Positions 23,566-35,356 of a stretch of 64,000 nucleotides of DNA are shown in pieces. The translations under genes and the position numbers were made by a program. Where the stretch lies: NCBI GenBank assembly GCA_947685225.1, contig CANTUV010000051.1, forward strand, positions 3,782,001 through 3,846,000, written 5' to 3'. The notes under the pieces were generated by a model, which saw nothing but the letters and a program-made list of their open reading frames with translations, ran no database searches and had not been told where the DNA came from. Origin of the DNA: Garcia nutans (Eukaryota; Streptophyta; Magnoliopsida; Malpighiales; Euphorbiaceae). The stretch's first letter is position 1, and the number at the start of each line of letters is the position of its first letter.

Positions 23566-24429
23566 CTAGAATTTACAATAAACCCAATAATTCAGCTAAC
23601 ATAGGGGTCCTTCAAGAGGCTCATTCAGAAGGTGACCTTCTCCAAGAAGATTTTGATCCCTATCTTGAGCTTATCAAAAAATTAAAAACCAAGAGTAAGA
23701 AATCGAAACCCAAATTCAAATCACTGGTGAAAGGTAGCCTTATTGTTCCCCTCAAAAGACAAACCAGAAATAAAATAAGATTGGTTCTTCTTCGCCTATT
23801 CACGCTCTTGATAACTCCATATCTAATTCCAATATTAAAAATATGAATCGGATCCTTGGGAGTAAATTATTAGAAACACCTGACCAGTTAGAAGATGGGA
23901 ATCAATTGCCAACCTTCAATCTTATGGATGATGGATCTGATCAGCCATACTTAGAGGGACTGGAGGTTGAGAAATCCTGGGAAATTGGTTTTATACTGGG
24001 TCTTTTTAAGGCCACTGATAAAGATAAGATTTGTCAGGGTCTTAGTGACATCATTAGGAGAGAAGCTTCTGAAGATTGATTTGGAGGTTTTCCAAACTGG
24101 ATGTGGTCTTTATTTCATGAGCTTCCATGTGCTTTTTAGGTTGTGTTAAGGTGGGCTTTCGGGGTGATTATCTTGTTGAATTATTTAGGTTCCATGATCA
24201 TGTTGTTTCCTTTGCAGTATTAATAATATTTAATAATAAAGTTTCTATAAAAAAAAATTAATTTGGTACTTAGACTATGATATCATTCCATCAAGATTAT
24301 ATATGGATTGGATTTCTTCAATGTTTATTAAGCATGGTAATTTTCTTGGATATGCAAGATGAAGAATAATATGAGAGAGTCAATGTTTTGGCTTCGCATA
24401 GACACTCTGATATGGATGTACTCAAATTA

Positions 24430-25800
24430 GATGTTGCGTTATTCTTAAATCTACTGCAAATGCACAGTATCAAGATCAAATAATATAGAAATGGATAAAG
24501 TGTTGATCCTACAATGAAAGAACAAAATCAAGTACCAAACTACCAAATTGTTTATTATTTGGAAGTCAATTAATTTGAATTTATGAAAAACTAAATTGAT
24601 TAAACTAAAATTAACTTAGCTTTTATAATTAAATGCTCAAAGTTAGATTTCTTCAATTGATTACCTATGACCTTTGTAAATTATTAACTCAATTTTATTC
24701 TCTTTGATTATTAGTTGAATCTTCTTAAATTAAGTTTTAGTTTCTCTAAAGATCTAAAACTAATGTTAATAGTAATCTCTATGTCTACCCTTGTGATTGC
24801 AAGAATTATTTCAACTCTTTAAATTTTGTGAAGATTTTTAAATAACCTTTTAAGTATTTTTCTTATCTATAAGCAAAAATAATCAAGATTATTATCTCCT
24901 TGAACTAATATTATGTTTTCATTCTTGTTACATCTCATAATATATAAGATGAAATAATCATTGACTAGATAATTGCAAGCCTTAAGCACAAGGACAATAA
25001 AATAATTAAAGAAAATAATTATTGAATTAAATTGATGTTAGGTTCACCATAGGACAATCACAAGAATAATCAAACCCCAATCGATGGTTTTAGTTATTCA
25101 TAGTGCAAATTAGAGCAAAAACTAAATTAAAAGGAAAAGCTAACTAGACCATTGGGTATAAAGTTAAATTGAGAATTTAAAATAAAAGAAGAGTAGAAAT
25201 AAATCACAAATATGGCTTGGATTGAATTTGAGCCTTTGAACTTTGCTTGAATCTCTTCAAAAGTGAAGCATCCTTCTCCTTCTCTAAAAAAAAGAGCTTA
25301 AAAGGTAGAAAACTTACAGAATGCAAAGAATACATGAGAATAGGGTTGGAGACTTGTTTATATAATGGTCTTGTAAAATATCAAGTGGAATATGACTAAA
25401 ATTAAGGAAAATTTTGTAGTAATTTTGGGTCAAGCAGTTGATCTTCATTTCGCATGGCCGTGCATAATAATGTGCACGGCCATGAGTAATGCCCCTAACT
25501 CTAACCCTTCAAAAACCTCTCTTTGGCAAATAAGATTAAATTTTCATGGTCGTGCAACTTTGAACTGCACTGTCATGTACTTTAGTCCTCTTCTAATCTC
25601 TTCAAGCTTCTTCTCTTTTCTTTGGGTAGGTGGATTTTTAGATGCACAGTCGTGCATAATGGTTTGCACAGCCCTTTGGAGGCATAGTCCTCTGTTTCTA
25701 AGCAGTTATGTCTCCTTTTTATTTTGCATCTCTTTTTCCTTCATCTTTTACTAATTTTCAACCAAAATATACTCCAAACTTAAATTACACTTTTAAAGCC
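24430..25800 (-). mobile_element. Gypsy (Tat-like) LTR/leader fragment
   Basis: The minus strand reads as the untranslated leader common in plant Tat-lineage elements: GGATCAACACTTTATCC, a TTGATCTTGATACTG stretch, then GTGCATTTGCAG. Repeated GCATGGCCGTGC/GCACGGCCATG-type motifs occur at 25450-25480, 25540-25575 and 25640-25670. A related block in the opposite orientation lies at 44254-49109. There are no coding domains or target duplication. Assignment rests on remembered sequence style. Confidence 0.4.
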
Positions 25801-26280
25801 ATACTTTAAAATAATGATTACTCTAGCTTCCACAATTAAAAAAAACAATTGTATTCAATTCATAAATATATTAAAATGTAACTAAAACAATCATAAAATT
25901 ATATGCAAATATGATTTTATCACCAGACTAGGTTGGGTTAGCTTCTAACTCACAGCTCAGTCTAAGAATTAATAGGACTTGACTACCTAGCTTACAACCT
26001 ATCCCTAGACCCGAGTAGCTCAAATTAACTCAGACTCATCAGTTAATTGAGATAATGGGCCAATAGATGGACAGACTAACTTTCTTTTTGTCATTTTATT
26101 ATCTAGATTGCCAAATAGAGTTATTGTAAAACATAAGAAATTTTAAAGAAAAAAACTAAAACAATTTATAAAAAAAAATTCCTAAACTTATGAAGTTTCC
26201 ATATCAACTTATTGTGTATTCATGTGTCTATTTTTAAGATTAATTTAAGAAAAAGAAAAGAAAAGGAAAAATTAAAATAA
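25801..26280. other. Spacer left of the CACTA element
   Basis: AT-rich, with a less AT-rich patch at 25920-26080 (CTAGGTTGGGTTAGC..GAGTAGCTCAAATTAACTC) that may be a small unclassified repeat. No gene. Confidence 0.35.
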
Positions 26281-27760
26281 CACTATAAGAATGTGTCAAA
26301 TTACCAACAAAAAGTTACCAAGAGATTGCTTTATGTCTCTAATTATCGACTGACTACTAGGAGAAGTGATTCTTAAAATTGTTGAGAAAATAGAAAATAT
26401 ATCAAGAGATTACCAACCACTTACCGAATAAAAAGTTTACTAATAGAAAATGTGTCGATAAATATGATGCCAACAAAATGAGCCATGGCATAACAACTAT
26501 AGTTACTGAGAAAAAATTAATTTATCGGTATGAAAATATGGTTCCAACTTTTACTGATAAAATTTACCGAGCAATGATACATCTCTCAAAAAATGTAACA
26601 CCATATCTAAAAGGTAATATAATTTTCTGAGAGAAAAGTAGAGCAAGTTGGTACTACAATGGGAAAACAACGCTCCCTCGGTCAATATGTAGAATAAAAA
26701 GTTGTTAAGGAAAAAATCTATAGAGAGAAATGTATAGTCTCTCAGTAGTGCTAAGAGATAAATGAGTTCTCTCGGTAACACCATGAACCTAACCTAAAAA
26801 GTCTTTTTGTTTACTGAGAGAATGTACACTTCTTTCGGTGAATATGCGGAACGAAATTGGAAAGTTAATAGGATTGCCAAGAGATAAGTGTATTCTCTCG
26901 GTAATACTGAGGGCTCTACACGATCTCTGGGTAAATGAAAATGAAAAGATATGTCTTTTAAATATTAATAAATTTCATCATCGAAAGATAATAGTCTTCT
27001 CTCGGTAAATGAAAAATCATAATATGAAAGGTCTTTTCATTTACTTAGAGAATTTATACTTCTCTTAGTGCATATGTGCAAAAAAACTAGTAGGTTAATA
27101 GCTTTGCCGAGAGACTAATGCCTTCTCTTGGTAATATCGAGGGCTTTATACTTTCTCTCGGTAAATGAAAATGAAGAGGAACGTCTTTTAAATATTATTA
27201 AATTTCATTACTGAGAGAAATTTATGTTCTCTTGGTAAATAAAAGATAAGAAATAAGCATCGGGTTGATTGGCTTTTAGGAGTCGACCAATCTGACCACT
27301 ATCGATTGGCTTAAAAAAAATTTTCATCAAAACCAACCACTATTAGTCAGATTCAATTGGGTTTGATAAGTTATAACTAATACAAGTTGAAATTGATCAA
27401 CCTATTCGGTTTAAACCAACATGGGGGTCAGGTTAGTCTGCATTTGCTCAACCCTATGGTAGTCTTTTCATTTACCAAGAGATCAATATCTTCTCTTGGT
27501 ACTATCGATGGCTTTATACTTTCTCTCGATAAATAAAAATAAAGAGGCATGTCTTTCAAATATTATTAAATTTCGTCATCTAGAAAAACTTTTATTTTCT
27601 CAGTAAATGGAAAACCCTAATTTAAAAAGTCTTTTCGTTTACCAAGAGATCAATGACTTCTCTCGGTACTTCCAAGGGATATATGCATGTTCTTGGTAAA
27701 TGAAAATGAAAGAGGCAAGTCTTTTAATATTATTAAATTTCATCACCTAGATTATTTACT
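26281..27760. repeat. CACTA subterminal motif array (CTCTCGGTAA)
   Basis: About 15 copies of a motif close to TTCTCTCGGTAA, plus inverse copies (TTGCCGAGAGA, TTACCAAGAGA), are spread over 1.4 kb. Examples lie at 26768, 26893, 26998, 27157, 27230 and 27657. They sit in larger, loosely repeated units that contain GGTCTTTTCATTTAC and TTTCATTAC. In CACTA elements such motifs bind the element-encoded TnpA-type protein. Confidence 0.8.
27250..27463. repeat. Small insertion inside the CACTA array
   Basis: A non-motif block interrupts the array. On the minus strand it begins AGGGTTGAGCAAATGC and carries CCGAATAGGTTGATC-like text, as in small hAT-type MITEs. Array units resume immediately on both sides. 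The exact borders and duplication are not resolved. Confidence 0.35.
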
Positions 27761-27960
27761 TTTTCATTTTTTAGCCATATCTTGCAGTCATATGGAGTCT
27801 ACTCTCGATGTATTAGGAGGATCATGATAGAAAGGATAGATCCTACAAGTGTTACATGGAAGATCATCCCGCAGAAGATGAAGGAATTTTATTTTGAGAA
27901 GTTTAAGGCAAGTAAATATTTATTTTTAAAGTTAAAATATATATTACTTTAATTTAAAAT

Positions 27961-28420
27961 TTTCATCTTACTAATTCTATTGTATAAATTTTAAAATACC
28001 TTAACAAAAATAGATAACTACCAATATATGGATATAATTCTGCCAAATTATCCTAAAAATATAGATTTAGTTGAATTATGATTTTTTAAAATTTAATTTT
28101 ATAAATTTAAAACACTTGAATAAAAAATTAACTACCGTTGTAGGTTTAATCCTATCTAATTTTCCTAAAAACTAAATTTAGTATGAGTAGGATTTTTTAA
28201 AATTTAATTTCAAAAATTTAAAACACTTGAATAAAAAAATTTAACTGTCAATATAAGGTTAATTTCGCCAAATTCTCTTAAAAATAGATTTCGTCGGACT
28301 AGGATTTTTGAAGTTTTAATTGCATAAAATTTAAAACATTTGATTAAAAATTAATAAGAAATAAAAATTAAAAAATAATATGAAATACAAAAGTTAAACA
28401 ATTTCATAAATTTTAAAATA
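27961..28420. repeat. Tandem array, about 111-bp unit, 4 copies
   Basis: Units start at about 27961, 28081, 28192 and 28304. Each opens ATTTTTTAAAATTTAATTTN and contains AAAACACTTGAATAAAAAA and a CCTAAAAAtAtAgATTTaGT-like core. The last unit decays into related sequence. The array lies between exon-like pieces of the CACTA gene and is non-coding. Confidence 0.75.
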
Positions 28421-29506
28421 TTTGATTAAAAATTAATATGAAAACTAAAAATTTAAAAACTATTTTGTAAGAATAATCATTTTCGTATACGAAAATTAAA
28501 TATATAATTTTATATATATTGAAGAATCATCTCATACACAATGAAAATGACTATTTTCTTAATGATTAGTACAAAAAATATTAAATTGAATAAGAATTGG
28601 ATATGTGAAGTTATAGAGAAAATTCCTGACGAATTTTTTTTTTAATTTCTTTATTAAAATTCTATTACCTTAAAATATTCATATCATATCATATAATTAA
28701 TTAATTAATGATATAAATGACCATTTGATCAATTAGTTAATGATATAAATGAATATTTCTATTTTCATAAAAACATAGCACTTAATTAGCTTCTACTAGA
28801 AAAGTATAAAAATAGGGAGTTCTTGAAATTGTTATTTGAAGAGCAATTTCACTTATTCCGTATTTCCTTGTTATATGCAACGGGGTACGCATAATTTAAA
28901 GTTATTGAGAGATTATTCTTATTGAAGCTATTGTTTTAAAATTCTTATTAGCTATAACACTTATAAAATATATTTACATTCTAAAATAATAAATTTAACA
29001 CTTATTAATACGTCTTATTTTTGCACAATAATTTTATAAATTAATAAAAAAGAAAAAAAGAATAACTTGAGATTTTAAAAATTTTCATAAATAACATAAT
29101 AAATAGAGAGCAAATTGAGATGGGTATTTCATAAGCAATGTAATTGTAATTTTACATATGAATTCTTGAATATAATTGCATATTTGACACACACACACAC
29201 ATAAATATAAATAGAAAAAATAAATTTAACGATATAGAAATTTATTGATTTTAAAATAAAAATAAAGAATAGAAGCTATGCAAAAAAAAAAATAGAAATA
29301 TAAATAAAAGAATTAGTTGAAGAAACAATTTTGGAGCTGTATATTATATAAAAAATTGACTAAAAGAGAAATACCAAAAAAAATAGACGAATTTTTATGA
29401 ATAATAATTTGAAAAATATATTGTTTATTGGTAATAATCATATTAATTAAGCCTAATCTTCTAGAAAAATTAAAGACATATACATTAAGTTGAATTAATT
29501 AACAAT

Positions 29507-29539
<33 letters not shown>

Positions 29540-30780
29540 AATTTGAGTGGGCCTGAACCCTTCGTGGGTCCGTTGTTGATTGTATGAGTAACTTCTCTTA
29601 CCAATACATTAAAAAATTTGAATGAAATAGCTTAAATTAAATAATTCATATTTTATTTTAAAATTTTTGATTTAAAAAAATATCTTATAAATATTAAGAA
29701 GCAAAACTTAATTAGGTTTTTCTAGAAAAGCATAAAATCATTTTCATATATGAAAATTATATATGTATAAATATTCAAATATAATGAAAATGATTACTCT
29801 TTTAGGTATTAAAATGATAATTCTCTTAAAGAGTTATAGATTGACTCAATATTCATAACTTTTATGTTACAAATACAATTAAATAGACAGCAATGATAAG
29901 ACATTAACTTATTCTCTATTTACTTGTAATTGCAGTGTAAAGCTATGACTACTGAGTTTGCCCAAAAATTTTAGACAATTGATTAAAAATTAATATGAAA
30001 ATAACAAAATTAATACCTAAGTCTAAAGGTACATAACTAATATATTGAAAAATATTTAGATAGATGAAGATATAGAGGAAATTCTGTTGAATTTTTCTTA
30101 AAATTTTATATTAATATAAATTAATCAAATATTAACAAAAAAATTGTATAATTTAGGTTTATAAGATATGGTACATATTTACAATATTGGAAACTATTTT
30201 GGATAAATGAAATTATAGTGTAAATTCTACTAAATTTTCTATAAAAATATCATATTGAGATAGTAAAAAATATATTAAATTGAATAGAATTTTATTTCCT
30301 TAAAATATTAATTGCAAAAAAAATATAATATTTGATGAACTAATAATTTAATTGTTACATGTTTAGATATAGCTAGGCATCTGGATTTTTTTGTGAAGGC
30401 AAGTCTGCTTCTTTGTTAGGCAGATGATTCCCTGCAATAGACTTTCGAAGGATATGTTTACTAGAGAGCATTCATCTGCATCTGCTATGGGTATCACCTC
30501 GTTGGGTATTGTCGCACCATAAGATTTTGCTTGTTCCACCCCAAAGGATATACTATCAACTTTAGTTCTAGCTACATCTACTTTCGTTTATACCACCTAT
30601 ATACGACAGTAAAACCAACAGGTGTTGATGCCAGTACAATAGCATCAACATTGAACATGCCAGGTCGCTAGACTCAGGTCACTCCCCGAGAATGAGAGTA
30701 AGAAATTTTATATTTTTTTAGAATAATAAACTTTAATAATCAAGATGTAATTAATAAATTTTGTCATTAATTATTGTAAG
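28421..30780. other. AT-rich CACTA interior
   Basis: Intron-like or degenerate DNA with scattered short relatives of the 111-bp units (29740-29800 and 30000-30300), a (GA)n run at about 29518-29539, and a less AT-rich patch at 30380-30700 that may be another decayed exon. No readable domain. Confidence 0.4.
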
Positions 30781-31920
30781 ATGTTAAAGCCATCTAGCGG
30801 GTGCTCTCGAAAGATTAAGAAGACAATGATGGAGAAGTTGGAGCTAACTAAAATAATTGGAAGTCAGTCTCAAAAGAAATCAAAAAAATTTATTTTGGGG
30901 AATTTAAGGCATAAGAAGTATTTAAATTAAGTAGAATTTAATAAGTAACCTTATAAAATTATAAATTTAAATATTTAATTAAAATATTTTTTAGAAATAT
31001 TTCTACCGGAAAGAGGTAATAAACTCTTTAGTCATAATCATCTTAGAGAAGAATGTTGCTGTCAACTACAATGATATGATAAATGAAAATAAGGATAAGG
31101 GGAAGCATCCTAAATATTTTAGTGACAAGTTATGGGCTACCCTTTAGGTTTTAGGCACACTAGACATATTTAGAGAGTCAGGCTTATTCTTAAGTGGCCT
31201 CCTGTAACAGACATTACAAACTTACTGATGGTACATACCCACATATTATGAGCACACTCGTCCACTTATAAGTATAATTTAATTTTTTTTCTTTTGTTAT
31301 TAATTTTATTTAGCTAAAATAAGTTATTTTATTTTTCCTTGATTGACTAGGAGGAACAGTTGGGGCAAGCCCCCATCGAGCATGAGTTATTCATCCACAC
31401 ACATATCAAAATCATGGTAGACAGACTTCTATTAATTAGAGCTCTTGAGATATACATGTATATTTATAATTTATAATTTAATATTTGCATTGAATTTTTC
31501 TATATCTTAATTATTTATATTATATTAATAAATATTTTTTACAAAATCACTTTATAGAATCTCTGGACTAGAAAAGTGAGCCTAATGAGACTCAATTGTT
31601 TATTGAGGTTGTTGGTGGAGAGCGAAACAGAAAGGTGTATAGGCTAGGCTCTCAGGATGTCTTTGAGGCCAGCACCTCATTTTCATTTTTCTTTTCAATG
31701 ATGTACAAGAAATGGAGCAATTGAAGGCATCTTTTAAGAAGTAGCTTCAAGCACAATGGAGAAAGCTGGAAATAGAAGCATTAGAGTGGAAGCGTGCATT
31801 ACAAGAGCAAATGTAGAGAGATTTTCAAGCACAATTTGATTGATTTCTGCAACAATACCACATTGTCGCTTCCACTACTCAGTTTTCAGCTTCTCCACCT
31901 CCACCTCCAGCTCCCCCCTT

Positions 31921-32700
31921 CCCAATAGTTTTTTTTAACTTTATTTGAAAATTTTTACTTGTAAACTTTTATTATTATTATTTTATTTATATGTATTATT
32001 TGTTTAAAATATTTATTTATTTTTATAAATGATAAAATATAACAAATTTAAAAATATAATAATTAAAATTAAAATATATAATAATTAAATAATAATTAAA
32101 TAAAATTATATTAATTAATTAATAATAAAGTAAAATATATATATTAATTAATAATAAATTATCATAAAATAAAAAATATATTAATTAATAATATAATATA
32201 ATATAATTAATAATATATTAATTTAAAATTTTATTTTAAAAACTAAAAAAATTACCAATGGATTATCGAAACAATTAAAATATTAATTATTTACCAACTG
32301 ATTTATAAACATAATAGACAAATAAATGTTACCAATAAATTACGGACCAATTATAGAATTTAGAAAATTAATATTTTAAAATTAATTACCAATAGATTTA
32401 AAAATTCTAAATATAATATTAAAATATATATTATAGTGGCAGTTTACTGACAACTTTATGAACTTTGAATAAAGTCTGACATCTAATTTACTAAAAAATT
32501 ATCTGTCGATAATTTTTAAAATTAAATATGTTGTTGGCAATTCATTGGTAACTACTGACGGCATCTATTTTCTTTCGGCAAATTTGCTTCCAACGAGGTG
32601 ATCACAAATAAAACTTTTCAATTGAAAACATGTTGGTTAATTTTTTGCCAATATATTTTTAAGATTTGTTGACAAAAATTTTCATTAATAATGCACTTGT
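31921..32700. other. CACTA right subterminal region
   Basis: Very AT-rich, with ATTAACTAATAAT-type runs at 32040-32230. From 32260 on there are repeated TTACCAATGGATT / TTACCAATAGATT and TTTGTTGACAAA motifs that look like right-side subterminal repeats. Confidence 0.4.
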
Positions 32701-32711
32701 TTCTTACAACG

Positions 32712-33126
32712 ATAGAAATTTTGATAATATTTCACCATAATTCTCTAAGAACACGATGTCCGATATTGTTTAAATCATTAATTTGAGCAATCAACAATTT
32801 TTGATATGCTTCCAAAGAATATTTAGAAGCATATGCACATATTGTACGTTTTATCTATATGGTCAGATAATATATTTTTAAACGGTCTAACTTGGGCAAT
32901 TCAGTGAACTCTTAAACTCATAATTAGTGAAAAGGTCACAAACAGGTACCAAGGATCATCTAATTAACTTAATTTTAAAAAATTTTAAATTAATATATAC
33001 ATTAACAAAGTATATTATAATCTAATTGTTATGAAAATTTTGATAAAGTTTTCCCTATATCTAAACCTAACAATTCAATAACTAATGTTCCTGCAAATAA
33101 AAAAACGCTTTTAATATACCACTTAT
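32712..33126. other. Spacer between CACTA and copia C
   Basis: AT-rich non-coding sequence, with no feature recognised. Confidence 0.4.
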
Positions 33127-33131
33127 ATATC

Positions 33132-33273
33132 TGTGAAGACAACATCTGTCGTATATTTCATCGAGTATTAAGCATATATATATACAAGAAGAGTCCCATG
33201 TATACAAGGAAAACTAACACAAAATACTATAAAAAATAGATTCCTATTTTATGAGGAATTATATTCCTTATCA
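33132..33273 (-). repeat. 3' LTR of copia C
   Basis: 142 bp, TGTGAAGACA..CCTTATCA on the plus strand, followed by CTCTCCCTC, the complement of the polypurine tract GAGGGAGAG. It aligns with 51825-51961 through blocks such as TACAAGAAGAGTCC and ATGAGGAATTATAT. Confidence 0.85.
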
Positions 33274-34691
33274 CTCTCCCTCAAGTTGAGCCAGGATGAG
33301 GCTTAACTTGCCTGTCAGTAGATGAAACCGATCCTTTAGCAGTGGTTTAGTCAGGGCATCCGCCAGTTGATCATGAGTAGAAATATATCGAACTTGCAGT
33401 TGCTTCTTCTTGCCTAAATCACAAACAAAATGAAAGTCAATTTCTATATATTTGGTTCATGTATGAAATATGGGATCAGCTTTAAGATAAGCTGCCAAAG
33501 GGTTGTCAAACCAAAGATAAGGAATGGTCACATTGGGAAATCCAATCTTCTTAAGTAATAAACAAATCCAGATTAAGATTAGTTCACTCATGGCAGTGGC
33601 GAGTAAAAGATACTCAGCCTCAGTGGAAGAGTGAGAAACAATTTTTTGCTTTTGAGAGGACCAAGAAATAGGAGTAGAGCTAAGAAAAATAGCAAAACCT
33701 GTTATCTACTTGAGATCATCGAGGTCATCTCCCTAATTGGCATCACAAAACCCATGAAATTACAAAGAGTTGGTGCTGGAAATAAAAAGAGGATAGTTCA
33801 AAGTGGACTTCAAATAGCAAAGAATGTGCTTCACTGCTGCCCAACGGTTATCAGTTAGATTATACATGTATTGAGACACTTTGTTAACTAAATAAGCAAG
33901 TTCCAATCTTGTGAATGTGAGATATTGAAGGCCGCAAACTACACTTCAAAATAATGTATCATCATAAAGTGGGCTTCTATCACCAGTTGTCAGTTTATCA
34001 CTCGAAGAACTCGGAGTAGAAATATCATTACAGTCAAGCATGTTGGAACGTTCTAATAAGTCTTTGGTGTATTTAGATTGATGCAACACAAGACCATCAT
34101 CCCTCCATGTGGTTTCAAGGCCTAAGAAATAATGAAGTCCGCCAAGATTGCAAACTGCAAAACAGGACTCCAATTGCGCAATGAGCGAAGAAACAAGAGA
34201 AGCATTGGATCCAATTACAACAATGTCATCAACATAGATTAAACAAAATAACCTTTCTTTGCCAGAGCTACAAAACAAATAAGGAAATATTAGTTTTGGA
34301 ACCAGAGAACCCAAGTTTGCATAGAGCATCTGTTAAACATTGATTCCAAACTCACTGGGCATGTTTAAGGCCGTAAATATTTGCAAACATAGTTAGGAAC
34401 TTGTGGATTAACATAACCAGGTGGTTGACCCATGTAAACTTCCTCATCTAATTTACCATGTGAAAAGGCATTCAAAATATCTTATTGATTTACCCATTTT
34501 TGAGAGATTGCAATAGAGAATAACAATATAATTGTTGTCAGCTTTACCACCGGGATGAAAGTATTAGCATAGTCAGACGTTGATGGTAGCCTTTAGCTAC
34601 TTGTCATGCTTTATAATGCTCAGTGGACCCATCAACATGTTTCTTTGCTCAAAAAACCCATTTACAGTCTACTACATTTGTGCAGGAAAAG
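33274..34691 (-). pseudogene. Copia C reverse transcriptase and RNase H, degenerate
   Basis: Read leftward on the minus strand: NVVDCKWVF near 34660, DGSTEHYKA, then an open stretch (33946-34329) with the catalytic YVDD in CLIYVDDIVVIGS and LGGLHYFLGLE. RNase H follows with many breaks, ending TKYIEIDFHFV, THDQLADALTKPL and LKDRFHLL before the polypurine tract. Numerous stops and frameshifts make it inactive. Confidence 0.88.
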
Positions 34692-35356
34692 TGTAACACC
34701 TTATCAAAGAGCTATCAAAAGATACTACTTAGTACTTATCAGTCATATATCTAATTTTAAATAAACATTAAAAATAATTCAACTAAATATTTCGATAGAG
34801 TTTCTTCTATAATATGCAATGCCAAAATATCTCTCACACTTAACACCACCTGTATAAAAGCACTTCTATCCTTCGTAAAATCAAACTCAACTCCAATAAC
34901 AACATTCCACCAATAGTCAATCACAATCCAAGCAAAGAAAACATTCTTGTATCAATCTATATAACTTTACGTATACCTTTACAATTTCTCAAAATAAAAA
35001 TCTTATACTCAAATTAAGATTCAAAATAAAACACATATAATCCATTTAGAATACACATTACATATAATCCCCTATATTCGACCATTATTGGTCTCTACAA
35101 AAATTCATAATCCATAACAAAAAAAAATCATAATTGAAGTCCAGTAACCCTATATAACACTATGTGAACTGTCTTTAAATGTGTAATACATAACTTCTTA
35201 AATAATAACACCTTTAAAAGCTTCACTTGATCTTTAAATCTCTAATCCTCTACTTGCTGGATCTATTGCTATTCATTTGATCTGTGCATCAGAAATATCT
35301 AACACTCTAAGCATATTGCTTAGTGGTGCTTGAATATATATATTTTGCTACATAAT

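Larger units (their letters stand above)
20924..24079 (+). pseudogene. LINE ORF1 with RRM domain, broken
   Basis: After a low-complexity N-terminus (ATG 20924), an RRM is visible at about 21130-21350, with YGKVFDAFIPK and the RNP1-like SFIYGFVRY. A frameshift near 21175 splits it. An ORF at 21326-22021 follows, with the FADIMKNG..VGKVISS and WERFTWLRI-like pattern of plant LINE/DUF4283 proteins. A second frameshift near 21990 leads into a Ser/Pro-rich region with a stop at 22078. Coding resumes past the copia insert at about 23570, with acidic and lysine-rich segments, and ends EKSWEIGFILGLF..REASED at 24079. ORF1 proteins bind RNA in the retrotransposition particle. This one cannot be made intact. 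Confidence 0.75.
20547..24257 (+). mobile_element. LINE insertion with ORF1 only (BNR/RRM type)
   Basis: The insertion is flanked by a perfect 16-bp duplication TTAATTTGGTACTTAG (20531-20546 and 24258-24273). It ends in an A-run just before the right copy, as expected from target-primed reverse transcription. It encodes an ORF1 with an RRM, the type described for BNR-clade plant LINEs, but no endonuclease or reverse transcriptase. A copia remnant (22366 to about 23565) interrupts it. Without that insert the LINE is about 2.5 kb. Confidence 0.85.
27790..31920 (+). pseudogene. Transposase_24 (TnpA-like) gene pieces
   Basis: Separated open pieces read as a plant En/Spm-type Transposase_24 protein: TWKIIPQKMKEFYFEKFK (about 27850-27910), a similar NWKSVSKEIKKIYFGEFK (about 30855-30910), KHPKYFSDKLWATL (about 31105-31143), EEQLGQAPIEHELFIHTHI (31350-31410), ETQLFIEVVGGERNRKVYRLG (about 31588-31650, the family's RVYGLGS-like signature), and a coiled-coil plus proline tail (31705-31920). 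Stops occur in several pieces (31558-31690 and 31743 onward). The family is the DNA-binding accessory protein of CACTA elements. Exon borders are approximate. Confidence 0.65.
26281..32711 (+). mobile_element. Degenerate CACTA (En/Spm) transposon
   Basis: The left end CACTATAAGAATGTG is a typical CACTA terminus. The proposed right end, TTCTTACAACG at 32701-32711, differs from the expected inverse TTCTTATAGTG by three transitions. No clear 3-bp duplication is visible. Dense subterminal motifs lie at the left, GGCAA/GGTAA-type motifs near 32540-32650, and Transposase_24-like exons inside, all supporting the class. I find no TNP2-type catalytic transposase, so it was probably not autonomous. Confidence 0.75.

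Noticed and set aside
25392..25754. 120-codon open frame
   Set aside because: It lies in the minus-strand gypsy leader. The repeated HGRA/AWPC patterns come from the GGCCGTGC-type motifs, not a protein.
26281..27760. CRISPR-like spaced repeats
   Set aside because: Motifs are short, variably spaced, in both orientations and within a CACTA end. The organism is a plant.
32701..32714. 3-bp target duplication for the first CACTA
   Set aside because: Left triplet TAA and right triplet ATA do not match, so the right border remains tentative.
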